From positions 1 to 19,896 of the forward strand of contig DMES01000081.1 in NCBI GenBank assembly GCA_003450815.1: a stretch of 19,896 nt of DNA, written 5' to 3'. This document shows, piece after piece, positions 5,961 to 13,972 of this stretch. The position numbers and the translations under genes are program-made. The notes under the pieces are model-generated. The model had not been told where the DNA came from. It saw only the letters and a list, made by a program, of their open reading frames with translations, and ran no database searches. This DNA comes from Elusimicrobiota bacterium. GTDB taxonomy: Bacteria > Elusimicrobiota > Elusimicrobia > Elusimicrobiales > UBA9959. Position 1 is the first letter of the stretch. Each line of letters starts with the position of its first letter.

Positions 5961-7337
5961 CTACTTCATCCAGATCGGAAAAAAATATTTATCATCCCTG
6001 CGGTTCCCCCTGGCAAGGCGGCAGGCTTCGTCCAGCATAAGTTTAACGGAACTGTTGGCCCCGCCTGGCCGGTTCCGCAGAAATTTCCTGACTTCAGGGT
6101 CCAGCGCGTCAAAATCCCCCATCATACCGGCACTGTCACCCAGAGCTTCACGAACAAGTGCCCGGTTGATACGGGCCCACACATGGCCTCCGGCGGATAC
6201 AGCCCTGTTAAGTTGCTGCAAAGCTTCGCTGTTCCTGCCTTCCAGCCTGAGAACTTCAGCCCGCCAAACCAAGGCCTCGGCATCGGTAGGAAAAAGTTCC
6301 ACTGCCCTGTCCAGGTCGCGCAAGGCCTGAGCGCGCCTGCCCAGCAGAGAATAGGCGGCGCCGCGCCAGCAATAGGCCACATCGTCACCCATGGACAGGC
6401 CGGTTGTAAGGGCTTTCACAGCCGCTTTGTAATCACCGGTGAAAAGCCTCATCTGTCCCTCCCATGAATGCAGGCCGGCCAGTTCGCCGAAAGCCGCAGT
6501 GGCTAATGCTTTTTTTAGATACAGAAAACCCTGCCGCGGCCTGCCGGTACAAATATATATCTCAGCTATCCTTCCAAGCGAGGCTGACCTTGAAACAGGA
6601 GAGAGTGCGCTGCGGCGGAACATGCTCAGCGCGCGGCTATAGTCGCAAGCGTAAAGGCAAGCCCAGCCAGCGGGGAAAAACATCCAGCCATAGCGCGCGT
6701 CCGGCAGACACTGCATGGCCGCAAGCCGCACAAACTCGGCGGCTGATTTTTTATTATTTCCGGAAAAGAAAAGCAGCACTCCGCGGAAAAAAGTCCGGTA
6801 AGGTTCCATTTTTTTATCCAGGCGCGCACGCTCCAAGCCCGCCAGCCGGTCTGTAATAAATCCGCGCGGCAACATGGTGGAGCGGTCTCCCCATGGATTC
6901 CAAAGCCTTGAAAGTACAGGTTCCCTCCGGTCGGAGCCTATTAATTTTTCAGCCGTCTCGAAAGCCTCTCCGAACCGGTCCAGCGTACAGCAGGCGATAT
7001 ACCTGTGCACAAAGTCGGCCCCCGCACCCGCAGCCAACAACCGCTCCAAAGCCCGCCGCATCCCGGCATAATCTCCGTCACGCTTGTGGAACATAGCCAG
7101 GTGGTAATAATGATCGGGACAGATTTCAGGTAGGCGGAGTATTCCGCTGTAGGCCTCTACCGCACGGCGGGGTTCCGGGCAATAGCTCAGCACCTTTTCC
7201 AGCAATTTGGCCAGATGCGGGCTGCGCGGAGCCTTTTTAACAGCGCCCAGCGCCAGCTTTTCCGCCTGCCGATGCCTGCCATCCGCAGCCAGCCGGTCCG
7301 CACACTCTGTTATGCCGGATAAAATATTTTTGCTCAT
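5961..7337 (-). CDS. TPR-repeat protein, last gene of the six-gene operon
   Basis: The 458-residue protein is built of helical repeats and has no signal peptide. Tetratricopeptide units are plainest near residues 300-400, in a series with small residues and paired aromatics (YCWRGAAYSLLGRRAQALRD; ALVWRAEVLRLEGRNSEALQ; HVWARINRALVREALGD). Weaker units occur at 5-38 and 75-135. TPR proteins are protein-protein scaffolds, usually without enzymatic activity. Its start codon overlaps the ATPase stop by one base (TAATG) with no Shine-Dalgarno of its own, so translation is coupled to the transporter ATPase. A function with the ABC system is implied, but its partner is unknown. Confidence 0.82.
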   Translation of the reverse strand: MSKNILSGITECADRLAADGRHRQAEKLALGAVKKAPRSPHLAKLLEKVLSYCPEPRRAVEAYSGILRLPEICPDHYYHLAMFHKRDGDYAGMRRALERLLAAGAGADFVHRYIACCTLDRFGEAFETAEKLIGSDRREPVLSRLWNPWGDRSTMLPRGFITDRLAGLERARLDKKMEPYRTFFRGVLLFFSGNNKKSAAEFVRLAAMQCLPDARYGWMFFPAGWACLYACDYSRALSMFRRSALSPVSRSASLGRIAEIYICTGRPRQGFLYLKKALATAAFGELAGLHSWEGQMRLFTGDYKAAVKALTTGLSMGDDVAYCWRGAAYSLLGRRAQALRDLDRAVELFPTDAEALVWRAEVLRLEGRNSEALQQLNRAVSAGGHVWARINRALVREALGDSAGMMGDFDALDPEVRKFLRNRPGGANSSVKLMLDEACRLARGNRRDDKYFFPIWMK

Positions 7338-8011
7338 TAAACCATTTTGCCGTCGCTGAGTTCTATCACCCGGTCGGCCGCTTTGGCTAATTCCAGGTTA
7401 TGAGTTACCATTACAACTGTCATGCCCTGCGAAGCGAGCGCTCTTAAAATTTCCTTTATCTCCCCGGTTCGCCTGCTGTCCAAGCTGCCTGTCGGCTCAT
7501 CAGCCAAAATCACTTTCGGCGAGTTAATAAGAGCGCGTGCGATAGCCACCCGCTGCATCTCACCGCCCGACAACTCCCCAGGCAAATGTCCGGCCCTCTT
7601 ATCAATACCAAGCAATTTCATCACCTCTTCCGGAGATTTGCCTGCAGCTGGACTTTTGTAAAAAGTAGACGGCAGCATAATATTTTCGCGCACTGTAAGC
7701 GTGGGGATAAGATAAAACTTCTGGAAAATATAGCCGAATATCCTGCGCCGTATAAGCGTGAGCTGTTTTTCAGACAGCTCCTTTTTACCGCCGAATATCT
7801 CTTCTCCACCCACATGCAGAGAACCAGCGGTGGGATTGTCAAGACAGCCCATAATATTCAGCAGGGTCGTCTTGCCCGAACCGGACGGCCCTATAACAGC
7901 AGACATCTCGCCAGAACGGGCCTCAAAACTGACTCCGTCCAAAGCCCGCACCTCCTCGGAACCCCGGTGATAGATCTTGCTCAGATTTTTAGCCGACATC
8001 ATTGTTGTCAT
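7337..8011 (-). CDS. ABC transporter ATPase, LolD/MacB type
   Basis: The 224-residue nucleotide-binding subunit has a full motif set: Walker A GPSGSGKT (41-48), Q-loop Gln97, signature LSGGE (147-151), Walker B VILADEP (167-173) and switch His204. Its length and sequence style fit the LolD/MacB/FtsE group that powers FtsX-type permeases. These move lipoproteins, peptides or other ligands mechanically from the periplasmic side. It overlaps the permease gene by 4 nt (ATGA), so the two are almost certainly partners as a dimer each. Confidence 0.92.
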   Translation of the reverse strand: MTTMMSAKNLSKIYHRGSEEVRALDGVSFEARSGEMSAVIGPSGSGKTTLLNIMGCLDNPTAGSLHVGGEEIFGGKKELSEKQLTLIRRRIFGYIFQKFYLIPTLTVRENIMLPSTFYKSPAAGKSPEEVMKLLGIDKRAGHLPGELSGGEMQRVAIARALINSPKVILADEPTGSLDSRRTGEIKEILRALASQGMTVVMVTHNLELAKAADRVIELSDGKMV

Positions 8012-9198
8012 TGCTCCCCCTCTATACGTATAGCCTCAAGCGGCCTCACCCGCGCCGCCCTCCAGGCCGGATATACCCCGCTTAAAAGCCCGCCGAAAAC
8101 GATAAGCAGAAACGCGAACAGGCAGATGCGCCAGTCAAGCGCGATTAAACTGCCGTTGGGCGCGTAAGGCAGAAAATATCTCACAGCCGATTCAGAGATA
8201 CGCGCCGTAAGGAAAGACAGCAAAATACCGGCCGCCCCTCCAACCGAACACAACATGGCTGTCTCCGACCAGATCATCTTGAAGATATCCAGCGGCATCG
8301 CTCCCATACTTTTAAGAATGCCGATCTCGGCATAACGCTCCATTACCGACATCAGGATGGTGTTAATAACCCCGGCCATGGCGATTATTACCGCTATAAT
8401 GGCTATCCCCAGCACTATAACGCGTGCGCTGTTCACAAGGCTCATTATGGTGGTCTTCACCTGCGCCATGGATACCACCTGCACATCCGGCAGATCGTAA
8501 AGCTTGTTTTCAAACGCCGCCATATCAGCGTCCTTTTTAACCTTAATGCCAAGTCCAGTCAACTTACCCTGCCTGCCGAATATTTTCCGCACCGCGTCTA
8601 TGGGGAGGAAAATGGTACCGTCGTCCTGCGTACCGGAACGTTTGAGTATACCTTTGACAATTAATTCCTTTTCCACTCCGGGGATTAACAATTTGTCGCC
8701 CACTTCACGCTGCTCAAGTTCAGCCGCTTCAAACCCCATAACAGCTTCATATGCATTATTATCGGTGAACCAGCCCCCCTGCTTAAACTCCAGATAACCC
8801 TTCATGGAGGGGAAAGTTGCCGCGTCCACGCCCAGATACGCCGCTATCGCGCCGTTCTCGCCCTTATTAGGGTCAAAAACACCCTGCATCAGCATGGGGG
8901 TGACTTTCTCAACTTCGGGATTTAAGTAAACAGTTTTTACCACGCTCTCCGGCATGTAGCGGAGTCCCGTGCCGCCCTTGAGCATCAGCGTGGCGGCTTC
9001 GTAAGGACAGCCTTTGGCTGTCAATAGCACCTGGAAGCCCATATTATCAATGTCGCGGTTGAGGCCGTTCTCATAACCGCGGTTGAAACCGAGCAGCGTG
9101 GCCAGCACCCAGGCAGACAGGGCTATCCCGCCGGCCGTAAGCGAAGCGCGCGTTTTTTTCCTCAGCAGATTTTTGTAAGCCACGGAATATATATTCAT
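8008..9198 (-). CDS. ABC transporter permease with MacB/FtsX-type architecture
   Basis: The 396-residue protein has one N-terminal membrane segment (about 17-40), a periplasmic domain of about 215 residues, and three C-terminal membrane segments with the FtsX-type core (near 258-284, 310-335 and 358-380). This is the four-helix MacB/LolC topology. The periplasmic domain contains LLTAKGCPYEAATLMLKGG near its start, with a lone cysteine in a conserved-looking context that could matter for substrate or metal contact. MacB-type proteins act as mechanotransmitters rather than classical pores. It overlaps its neighbours on both sides by 4 nt. Confidence 0.88.
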   Translation of the reverse strand: MNIYSVAYKNLLRKKTRASLTAGGIALSAWVLATLLGFNRGYENGLNRDIDNMGFQVLLTAKGCPYEAATLMLKGGTGLRYMPESVVKTVYLNPEVEKVTPMLMQGVFDPNKGENGAIAAYLGVDAATFPSMKGYLEFKQGGWFTDNNAYEAVMGFEAAELEQREVGDKLLIPGVEKELIVKGILKRSGTQDDGTIFLPIDAVRKIFGRQGKLTGLGIKVKKDADMAAFENKLYDLPDVQVVSMAQVKTTIMSLVNSARVIVLGIAIIAVIIAMAGVINTILMSVMERYAEIGILKSMGAMPLDIFKMIWSETAMLCSVGGAAGILLSFLTARISESAVRYFLPYAPNGSLIALDWRICLFAFLLIVFGGLLSGVYPAWRAARVRPLEAIRIEGEQ

Positions 9199-9821
9199 TT
9201 TTCCTTTTTTGAGAAGACAAACTCATCCATAAGAATAAGATTTTTCTTTACCGCCCGCATAACATTCAAAAAATCTTTGCCTGCCCTGGGAGAAGCTTTT
9301 ATTTTGGACAACGCCGTTCCTTCCGTGATCTTGCCGGAAAGGGGGGGATAATTTTCAAAATCCCTCAGCGCCAGCCTCTCAAACTGCGCTCCGAATTCCT
9401 TTGAACGCAGTTCTTTAGCCGCGCGAGATGTCAATTTTTGTATATAGAAAGCCTTTATTATTCCCCGCGCGTCCAGCGCCAGAAAAACCTGTATGCCTCC
9501 GTAATCTCCCTTCTGGTTCACGCCGTGTATGTAGCCAAGCGTTTCGGTGCCCCTGAAAATATCATAGAGGGTATAGGGGACATCAATGTTTTCATAGAGC
9601 CCCTTGAATTTGTCGCCCAGGCGCTCCTCAACACGGGCCAGCAGTTGGCCTCCGCCGGAAGTTTTCAGGGAAAGGTAACGCGTTTTATAACCGGTGGAAG
9701 AGGGGAAAAGACGGGACACATCGCGATCCGGGTCGTTAAGATCACAGCCCACGGCCGAGAATGCGCTCGAAGCAAAAGAGGTCAGTATTAAAACCAGTAT
9801 GCAACCGCGGAGATATGACAT
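9195..9821 (-). CDS. Exported protein with an FMN_bind-like domain lacking the flavinylation motif
   Basis: The 208-residue protein has a signal peptide. Cleavage is either after about Ser22 or at a borderline lipobox (AVGC, Cys26). The central part (GYIHGVNQKGDYGGIQVFLALD, then IIKAFYIQKL and FGAQF) resembles the periplasmic FMN-binding domain of NqrC/RnfG/NosR-type proteins. The usual (S/T)GAT-x-(S/T) acceptor motif near the C-terminus is replaced by KASPRAGKDF, so covalent FMN attachment as in NqrC seems unlikely. It lies between an outer-membrane barrel and an FtsX-type permease, so it may be the periplasmic partner of the transporter. The family call is by eye and could be wrong. Confidence 0.55.
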   Translation of the reverse strand: MSYLRGCILVLILTSFASSAFSAVGCDLNDPDRDVSRLFPSSTGYKTRYLSLKTSGGGQLLARVEERLGDKFKGLYENIDVPYTLYDIFRGTETLGYIHGVNQKGDYGGIQVFLALDARGIIKAFYIQKLTSRAAKELRSKEFGAQFERLALRDFENYPPLSGKITEGTALSKIKASPRAGKDFLNVMRAVKKNLILMDEFVFSKKEK

Positions 9822-9834
9822 TTTCAGGTATCCT

Positions 9835-10806
9835 TCACACCTTAAAGTAATAATACAACTGCGTGACGACCCGCCTGTCGTTCATTGCGTATTCATGTTC
9901 AAACATACTCCGCCAGCTCAGGTCAGGCGTCAGCAAAAAAGAAAATCCAGCGGCCAGCGTCCAAAACTCCATTCCTTTCATACCGGAATAAACTCCCTGC
10001 GCCTCAAGTTTAAGCCGGTTCTCGTCAAGCAGGTTCAGGCCAAGGCGACCGAGCCCGGCCAGATAGTCCCTGCCGAGCCGCCTGCCGCCGCGCAGATCGG
10101 ACCGAAGCTCCCAGCGGTCCCAGAGCAGGGAAAAGTCTGCGCCGGCCGCGCTGTATGATTTTTCTTCGCCGCCAATAAGGTGGTAGTCAATTGTCTCCGG
10201 CACACGCCCGATGGAAAAATAAACGCCGCCCGAGTAATTATCACGGCTCAACACTCCTTTGGAAATACGCCCCGAAGCCAAGTAATTTCGCGCCGCTCGC
10301 AATGGCATGCCGCTGCCTGCGGTTAAAGACAGCGCCGCGTCACCCCAGGTAAAATCATGCGAGGCGCCAAGGCCCCAGTCCCGGTCAAAACCATAGCCGT
10401 ACATGGGCAGAGTCTGCAAAAGCGCGCCGTGCGTGTCAAAATAGGATTCCAGCCCCGCCGCCGTCCTGTTATGCCCTGCCCAGATATATGCGTAATGCGT
10501 TCTGATGCGATAGTAGGCGTTATAAACCTGCGGCTCAAAACGGTTGCGGGCACCTGGGTCCCAGGCCAGGCGTCCCTGCAGGGCCAGCGTACCTTTGTCA
10601 CCTGAACCGGAAGATGCTTTGTGTATAAGGTCAAACCCGACTGAAGAACGCTGCATGGCTTCGTCCGCAGACATGGAATGATAAATGACATTCTTTTCCA
10701 GGGAGGAGTATCCGCCCAAAACCTGCGCTTCAAGATACAGCAGCCCTTCGCCCGCGAAGGCGGGAACCGCAAAAGCCAATATTGCCAATATGGCGCCCTT
10801 AAACAT
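9835..10806 (-). CDS. Outer-membrane beta-barrel protein
   Basis: The 323-residue protein has a clear signal peptide (FKGAILAILAFAVPAFA, cleavage after about residue 18). The rest consists of alternating amphipathic strands rich in Tyr, Trp, Gly and Arg, with short turns. It ends in QLYYYFKV, a C-terminal strand with aromatic residues as expected for insertion by the BAM complex. The length suits a 12- to 16-strand barrel. No specific porin family is recognisable. Its start overlaps the end of the FixH-like gene by 8 nt. It could be the outer-membrane exit or docking point for the ABC system encoded downstream. Confidence 0.7.
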   Translation of the reverse strand: MFKGAILAILAFAVPAFAGEGLLYLEAQVLGGYSSLEKNVIYHSMSADEAMQRSSVGFDLIHKASSGSGDKGTLALQGRLAWDPGARNRFEPQVYNAYYRIRTHYAYIWAGHNRTAAGLESYFDTHGALLQTLPMYGYGFDRDWGLGASHDFTWGDAALSLTAGSGMPLRAARNYLASGRISKGVLSRDNYSGGVYFSIGRVPETIDYHLIGGEEKSYSAAGADFSLLWDRWELRSDLRGGRRLGRDYLAGLGRLGLNLLDENRLKLEAQGVYSGMKGMEFWTLAAGFSFLLTPDLSWRSMFEHEYAMNDRRVVTQLYYYFKV

Positions 10807-11245
10807 TAAACCTCACCCTGCCCGAAGATATCTCTTTGCCGGCTTTTTTAACACGTATCACCACTTGCCATTCACCGGGCATCACCACGTCCAGCGGCAG
10901 AAGATAGTCGCCTTTTTTATTCAGCAGGAACTTTTTTACACCTGAGTCATGCTCCCGCATGGAGGGCATACCGCACTCGCCGGTTATCTCATATGGCATC
11001 TCACGCTTTGCATCCTTTGAGAAGACCTGCACTTTAACTATCAGCGTGCCAAGCACCGGTTTTTTGTCGAATTTCCAGGTGAACCAGCCGCCGCCGGGCA
11101 AAATATTTTTCTTCCCTTGCGGGGCAAGGTCCGTAAGCGCGGCTGGGGCGGATTTTTTAATCCGCGTGACGTCGCCAAAAACCATGGGCGTGCTGGAAGT
11201 AATGTTAAATAAAGAAAACAACAGCACAGCCATCAAAATTTTCAT
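10799..11245 (-). CDS. FixH/YtkA-like secreted protein, first gene of the operon
   Basis: The 148-residue protein has an N-terminal signal segment and a single immunoglobulin-like beta domain. The C-terminal half (GDYLLPLDVVMPGEWQVVIR and following) has the pattern of the FixH/YtkA family, whose members are linked to copper and cytochrome oxidase assembly or other envelope functions. A cluster of possible metal ligands (Cys91, Met93, Met96, His99) occurs in ECGMPSMREH, where YtkA-like proteins often have a Met/His-rich loop. The ATG follows AGGAGG. It is divergently transcribed from the heavy-metal-motif gene at 11385. Confidence 0.6.
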   Translation of the reverse strand: MKILMAVLLFSLFNITSSTPMVFGDVTRIKKSAPAALTDLAPQGKKNILPGGGWFTWKFDKKPVLGTLIVKVQVFSKDAKREMPYEITGECGMPSMREHDSGVKKFLLNKKGDYLLPLDVVMPGEWQVVIRVKKAGKEISSGRVRFNV

Positions 11246-11295
11246 GCAGCCTCCTGTCTCCTACTTGATACCGGCGCATACCGGCCTTACCTTGG

Positions 11296-11301
11296 ATTAT
11301 A
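11296..11301 (-). promoter_or_regulatory. Probable -10 box of the six-gene operon
   Basis: On the minus strand TATAAT occurs about 50 bp upstream of the first start codon. The -35 at the right distance (TCTGGA) is weak, so an activator may be needed. Confidence 0.4.
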
Positions 11302-11345
11302 TAATTAATTCCGACCGTTCCAGATTTATAGATTTCTATTATTTG

Positions 11346-11351
11346 TATAAT
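11346..11351 (+). promoter_or_regulatory. Probable -10 box for the metal-motif/Crp/hisS transcript
   Basis: TATAAT lies 33 bp before the start codon at 11385, with no good -35 box at 16-18 bp. Together with the minus-strand TATAAT at 11296-11301 it makes a compact divergent promoter region, where one regulator could control both operons. Confidence 0.4.
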
Positions 11352-11384
11352 GTAGAGTACGTGATTGGTGTTTCAGGAGGAAAA

Positions 11385-11942
11385 ATGAAAAATATACTTG
11401 CTGTTGCTTTGCTTATAACTTTTGTCGCCGCTCCATATGCCGCTGTCACAGATAAAAAACCGTATGAATGCCCTATGGCAAAGGCCAAGAAATGTTCCGG
11501 CATTTGCCCTGAAAAAATGAAAGGCGTGCAGACCGTTTCCCAAAATATTACTAACGGCGTAGTAATAACTATTACCACAAAAAACAAGGAAATGATAGCT
11601 AAAGTACAGGAGCTTGCCGTAGTTCATTATAATTCAGAAGGCACAATGGAAAAAAGCTGTCCCGGCAAAGTGGCGGGCGCGGAAATAAAACTGATAAACA
11701 CCTCCGACGGCGTAAACGTGGAAATAACAGGCAAGACGCCTGAAACGGTAAAAAAGATACAGGAAGCTTCAATGAAAGAACATAAACAAGCCGCGGCGAG
11801 GCCGGAAGCCGGAAAAACCGCCCCTGCCAAAGAAGCAAAAAAAACCACAAAATATATATGTCCCATGAGCTGCCCTGGAGGCGAGAGCTCCAAACCGGGG
11901 AAATGCCCCAAATGCGGAATGGACCTGAAAGAGAAAAAATAA
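11385..11942 (+). CDS. Secreted cysteine-rich protein with C-terminal heavy-metal-binding motif and internal duplication
   Basis: The 185-residue protein starts at ATG 11385 with AGGAGG at 11375-11380; the frame is open further upstream but runs through the promoter and the divergent gene. It has a signal peptide (LAVALLITFVAAPYAA) and then ECPMAKAKKCSGICPEK. Two similar segments follow, each CP-x-K-x2-G, then NITNGVVITIT or NTSDGVNVEIT, then a KxQE helix. They look like a tandem duplication of about 50 residues. A low-complexity Ala/Lys linker leads to YICPMSCPGG...KCPKCGMDL, the zinc-ribbon-like heavy-metal-binding motif found at the N-termini of copper efflux proteins. It likely binds metal in the periplasm. 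The regulator gene follows after 3 nt. Confidence 0.75.
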   Translation: MKNILAVALLITFVAAPYAAVTDKKPYECPMAKAKKCSGICPEKMKGVQTVSQNITNGVVITITTKNKEMIAKVQELAVVHYNSEGTMEKSCPGKVAGAEIKLINTSDGVNVEITGKTPETVKKIQEASMKEHKQAAARPEAGKTAPAKEAKKTTKYICPMSCPGGESSKPGKCPKCGMDLKEKK

Positions 11943-11945
11943 ATT

Positions 11946-12617
11946 ATGATCTCAAAAATATTAAAGCAGGTGCCTTTTTTCAAAGGACTGACCGGAAAAG
12001 AAATAAACCACATCCTCTCCATAGCCCGCGAACGCAACTGTAAGCCGGACGAAATGATTTTCTTAAAAGCGGAGATAGGCAACCATTTTTTTATAGTCAA
12101 ATCTGGCCGGGTTAAGATTTTCACCTCGATCGGGACTGAAAAGAAAAAAACTTTTGCTTTCCTTAAAAAAGGCGATTTTTTTGGTGAAATGTCCCTTTTA
12201 GGCGGTAAGATCCGCTCCGCCTCGGCGCAAGCGGTGGAACCCACAGAATTGCTGGTAATTTCACGACGCAATTTTAAGGAGCTCATCCTCAAAAACGCGG
12301 ATTTCACACTGAAACTTCTGCACACACTGACAATCCGCCTCAATAACGCGAATAAAGATGTTGAGTCCATGCTTTTCCACAATATCTTAGGGCGTCTGGC
12401 CGAAGCCATCATAGGGCTTTCAAAGAACAAGCACTCCTCTCCCGTGAAAATAAAAATTGATCAAAACGAACTCGCCCAGTATATGGGCACCACCCGCGTG
12501 CCGGTTTGCCGCGCCATAAGCACTCTCAAGCGCAGCAGGGTGATAGATTATAAACGCGGACAGCTGATAGTGCTTAATCCCGCTCGCCTGAAATCCATAG
12601 CCGGCACAAGCATATGA
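11946..12617 (+). CDS. Crp/Fnr-family transcription regulator
   Basis: The 223-residue protein has an N-terminal cyclic-nucleotide-binding fold. The phosphate-binding cassette GEMSLLGGKIRSAS keeps Glu81, Arg90 and Ser91, so binding of a cyclic nucleotide is possible. There is no FNR-type cysteine set (only Cys32 in the sensor domain), so an iron-sulfur cluster is unlikely. The C-terminal helix-turn-helix (about 168-202) has the recognition helix TTRVPVCRAI. Crp has RETVGR here; the two arginines remain but the Glu and Thr are replaced by Val and Pro, suggesting a different DNA target. It lies 3 nt after the metal-motif gene and overlaps hisS by 4 nt. Confidence 0.88.
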   Translation: MISKILKQVPFFKGLTGKEINHILSIARERNCKPDEMIFLKAEIGNHFFIVKSGRVKIFTSIGTEKKKTFAFLKKGDFFGEMSLLGGKIRSASAQAVEPTELLVISRRNFKELILKNADFTLKLLHTLTIRLNNANKDVESMLFHNILGRLAEAIIGLSKNKHSSPVKIKIDQNELAQYMGTTRVPVCRAISTLKRSRVIDYKRGQLIVLNPARLKSIAGTSI

Positions 12618-13870
12618 TCCATTCCCTTCGGGGATTTCGCGACATTCTGCCGCCTGATTCCGAACGCTTTACGGCTATAGAAGCGGCCGCGCGCGAGGTA
12701 TTCAGCCTTTACGGCTACCATGAGATACGCATTCCAACGCTTGAGGCGCGCGAGCTTTTTGTCAAATCTACCGGCGACACCACCGATATTGTGCAGAAGG
12801 AAATGTACGCTTTTACCGACCAGGGCGGCAGGGAAATAGCGGCGCGCCCGGAAGGAACGCCGGGAGTGGTGCGGGCCTATATTGAAAACAATCTGGCACA
12901 AAGCGGCGGGAACGGAAAATTTTTTTACATAGGCAGCATGTTCCGGGCCGAAAGGCCGCAGGCCGGCCGCTACCGTGAATTTGAACAGATAGGCGCCGAG
13001 TGCATAGGAGCGCACAGCCCTTTTGCTGACGCGGAATCCATTTCACTATTGATGGAAATACTCTCAAAGGCGGGCGTATCCGGCTGCTTGGCCGAGCTGA
13101 ATTCGCTCGGCTGCGCAGAATGCAGAGCCGCTTACAGGGCTGAACTTCTGGCCTATCTCAAGGCGAATACGGCAGCCCTCTGCCCAGCCTGCCAGGCCCG
13201 CCTAGAAAGGAATCCGCTGAGGGCGCTTGACTGCAAACTTGACGGTCCGAGGCTTGCCCTGGCGGCTCCCTGCGTAAAACTATGCCCAAACTGCCTGGAT
13301 CATTTTTCCCGTGTACAGGAATTGCTTTCCTCCTCAAATGCGCAATTCAGGATAAATAAAAGCCTTGTCCGGGGGCTTGACTACTATACCAGGACGGTTT
13401 TTGAAGTAAAAACCGGCGCTTTAGGCAGCCAGGACGCCATCGCGGGCGGCGGCCGCTATGACGACCTTGTAAAATCAATGTCCGGACCGGATGCTCCCGC
13501 GGTAGGCTGGGCTTTGGGTGTAGACAGATTAGCCCTGTTGACGAAGGACGCCGCCGCAACACCCGCAGCCACGCAGGTTTTTGTAATCTGCGCGCAACCC
13601 GCGGGAGTGGAAGCTTCAGCAAAAGCTTTCGCTCTGCTTGGTGAACTGCGCGCTGCCGGTATCAGAACCGATTTTTCAGATTTCGGCCTGAGCCTCAAAT
13701 CACAGCTTCGCTCCGCAGACAAGTCGGGAGCCTCTCTTGCCCTTATTCTGGGTGAAGAAGAAGTTAAAAACTCGGTTTATACGCTGAAATTCCTGAAAGA
13801 AAAAAAAGACCAGCGGACTGTGCCCGCCGCGGGAATAACACCTGTAATCAGGGCAGCGCTGTCCCAGTAA
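12614..13870 (+). CDS. hisS: Histidyl-tRNA synthetase
   Basis: The 418-residue cytoplasmic class II synthetase attaches histidine to tRNA-His. The visible motifs are RPEGTP (78-83), motif 2 FRAERPQAGRYREF (110-123), the histidine-specific LVRGLDYYTR (251-260) and motif 3 GWALGVDR (298-305), followed by the anticodon-binding domain. The inserted region carries cysteine pairs (Cys167/170, Cys190/193, Cys224/227), a possible structural zinc site. The ATG lies within the stop of the Crp/Fnr gene (ATGA), and no separate promoter is visible, so its supply depends at least partly on that transcript. Confidence 0.96.
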   Translation: MIHSLRGFRDILPPDSERFTAIEAAAREVFSLYGYHEIRIPTLEARELFVKSTGDTTDIVQKEMYAFTDQGGREIAARPEGTPGVVRAYIENNLAQSGGNGKFFYIGSMFRAERPQAGRYREFEQIGAECIGAHSPFADAESISLLMEILSKAGVSGCLAELNSLGCAECRAAYRAELLAYLKANTAALCPACQARLERNPLRALDCKLDGPRLALAAPCVKLCPNCLDHFSRVQELLSSSNAQFRINKSLVRGLDYYTRTVFEVKTGALGSQDAIAGGGRYDDLVKSMSGPDAPAVGWALGVDRLALLTKDAAATPAATQVFVICAQPAGVEASAKAFALLGELRAAGIRTDFSDFGLSLKSQLRSADKSGASLALILGEEEVKNSVYTLKFLKEKKDQRTVPAAGITPVIRAALSQ

Positions 13871-13880
13871 TTACTCAGGC

Positions 13881-13950
13881 ATCCAGAAGTCAGAAAACTG
13901 TCTAAGCTTATTTGTATCGGCTATTCTGGATTCTGACTACTAAATTCTGT
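13881..13950. repeat. Inverted repeats of ATTCTG/CAGAA words between hisS and aspS
   Basis: ATCCAGAA (13881-13888) is the reverse complement of TTCTGGAT (13924-13931), and AGTCAGAA (13888-13895) of TTCTGACT (13931-13938). A further ATTCTG follows at 13944. The halves are in swapped order, so only one pairing can form at a time. There is no T run, so it is not a terminator. Confidence 0.5.
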
Positions 13951-13972
13951 CTACTTGACCGGAGTATTTTCT

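Noticed and set aside
10959..11384. Long upstream extension of the open frame that ends at 11942
   Set aside because: It runs antisense through the FixH-like gene and through the divergent promoter region. The signal peptide and AGGAGG at 11375-11380 fix the start at 11385.
13955..13972. TTG start for aspS
   Set aside because: ATG 13973 has GGAG at 8 nt spacing; the TTG lies in the repeat region and adds six residues atypical of AspRS.
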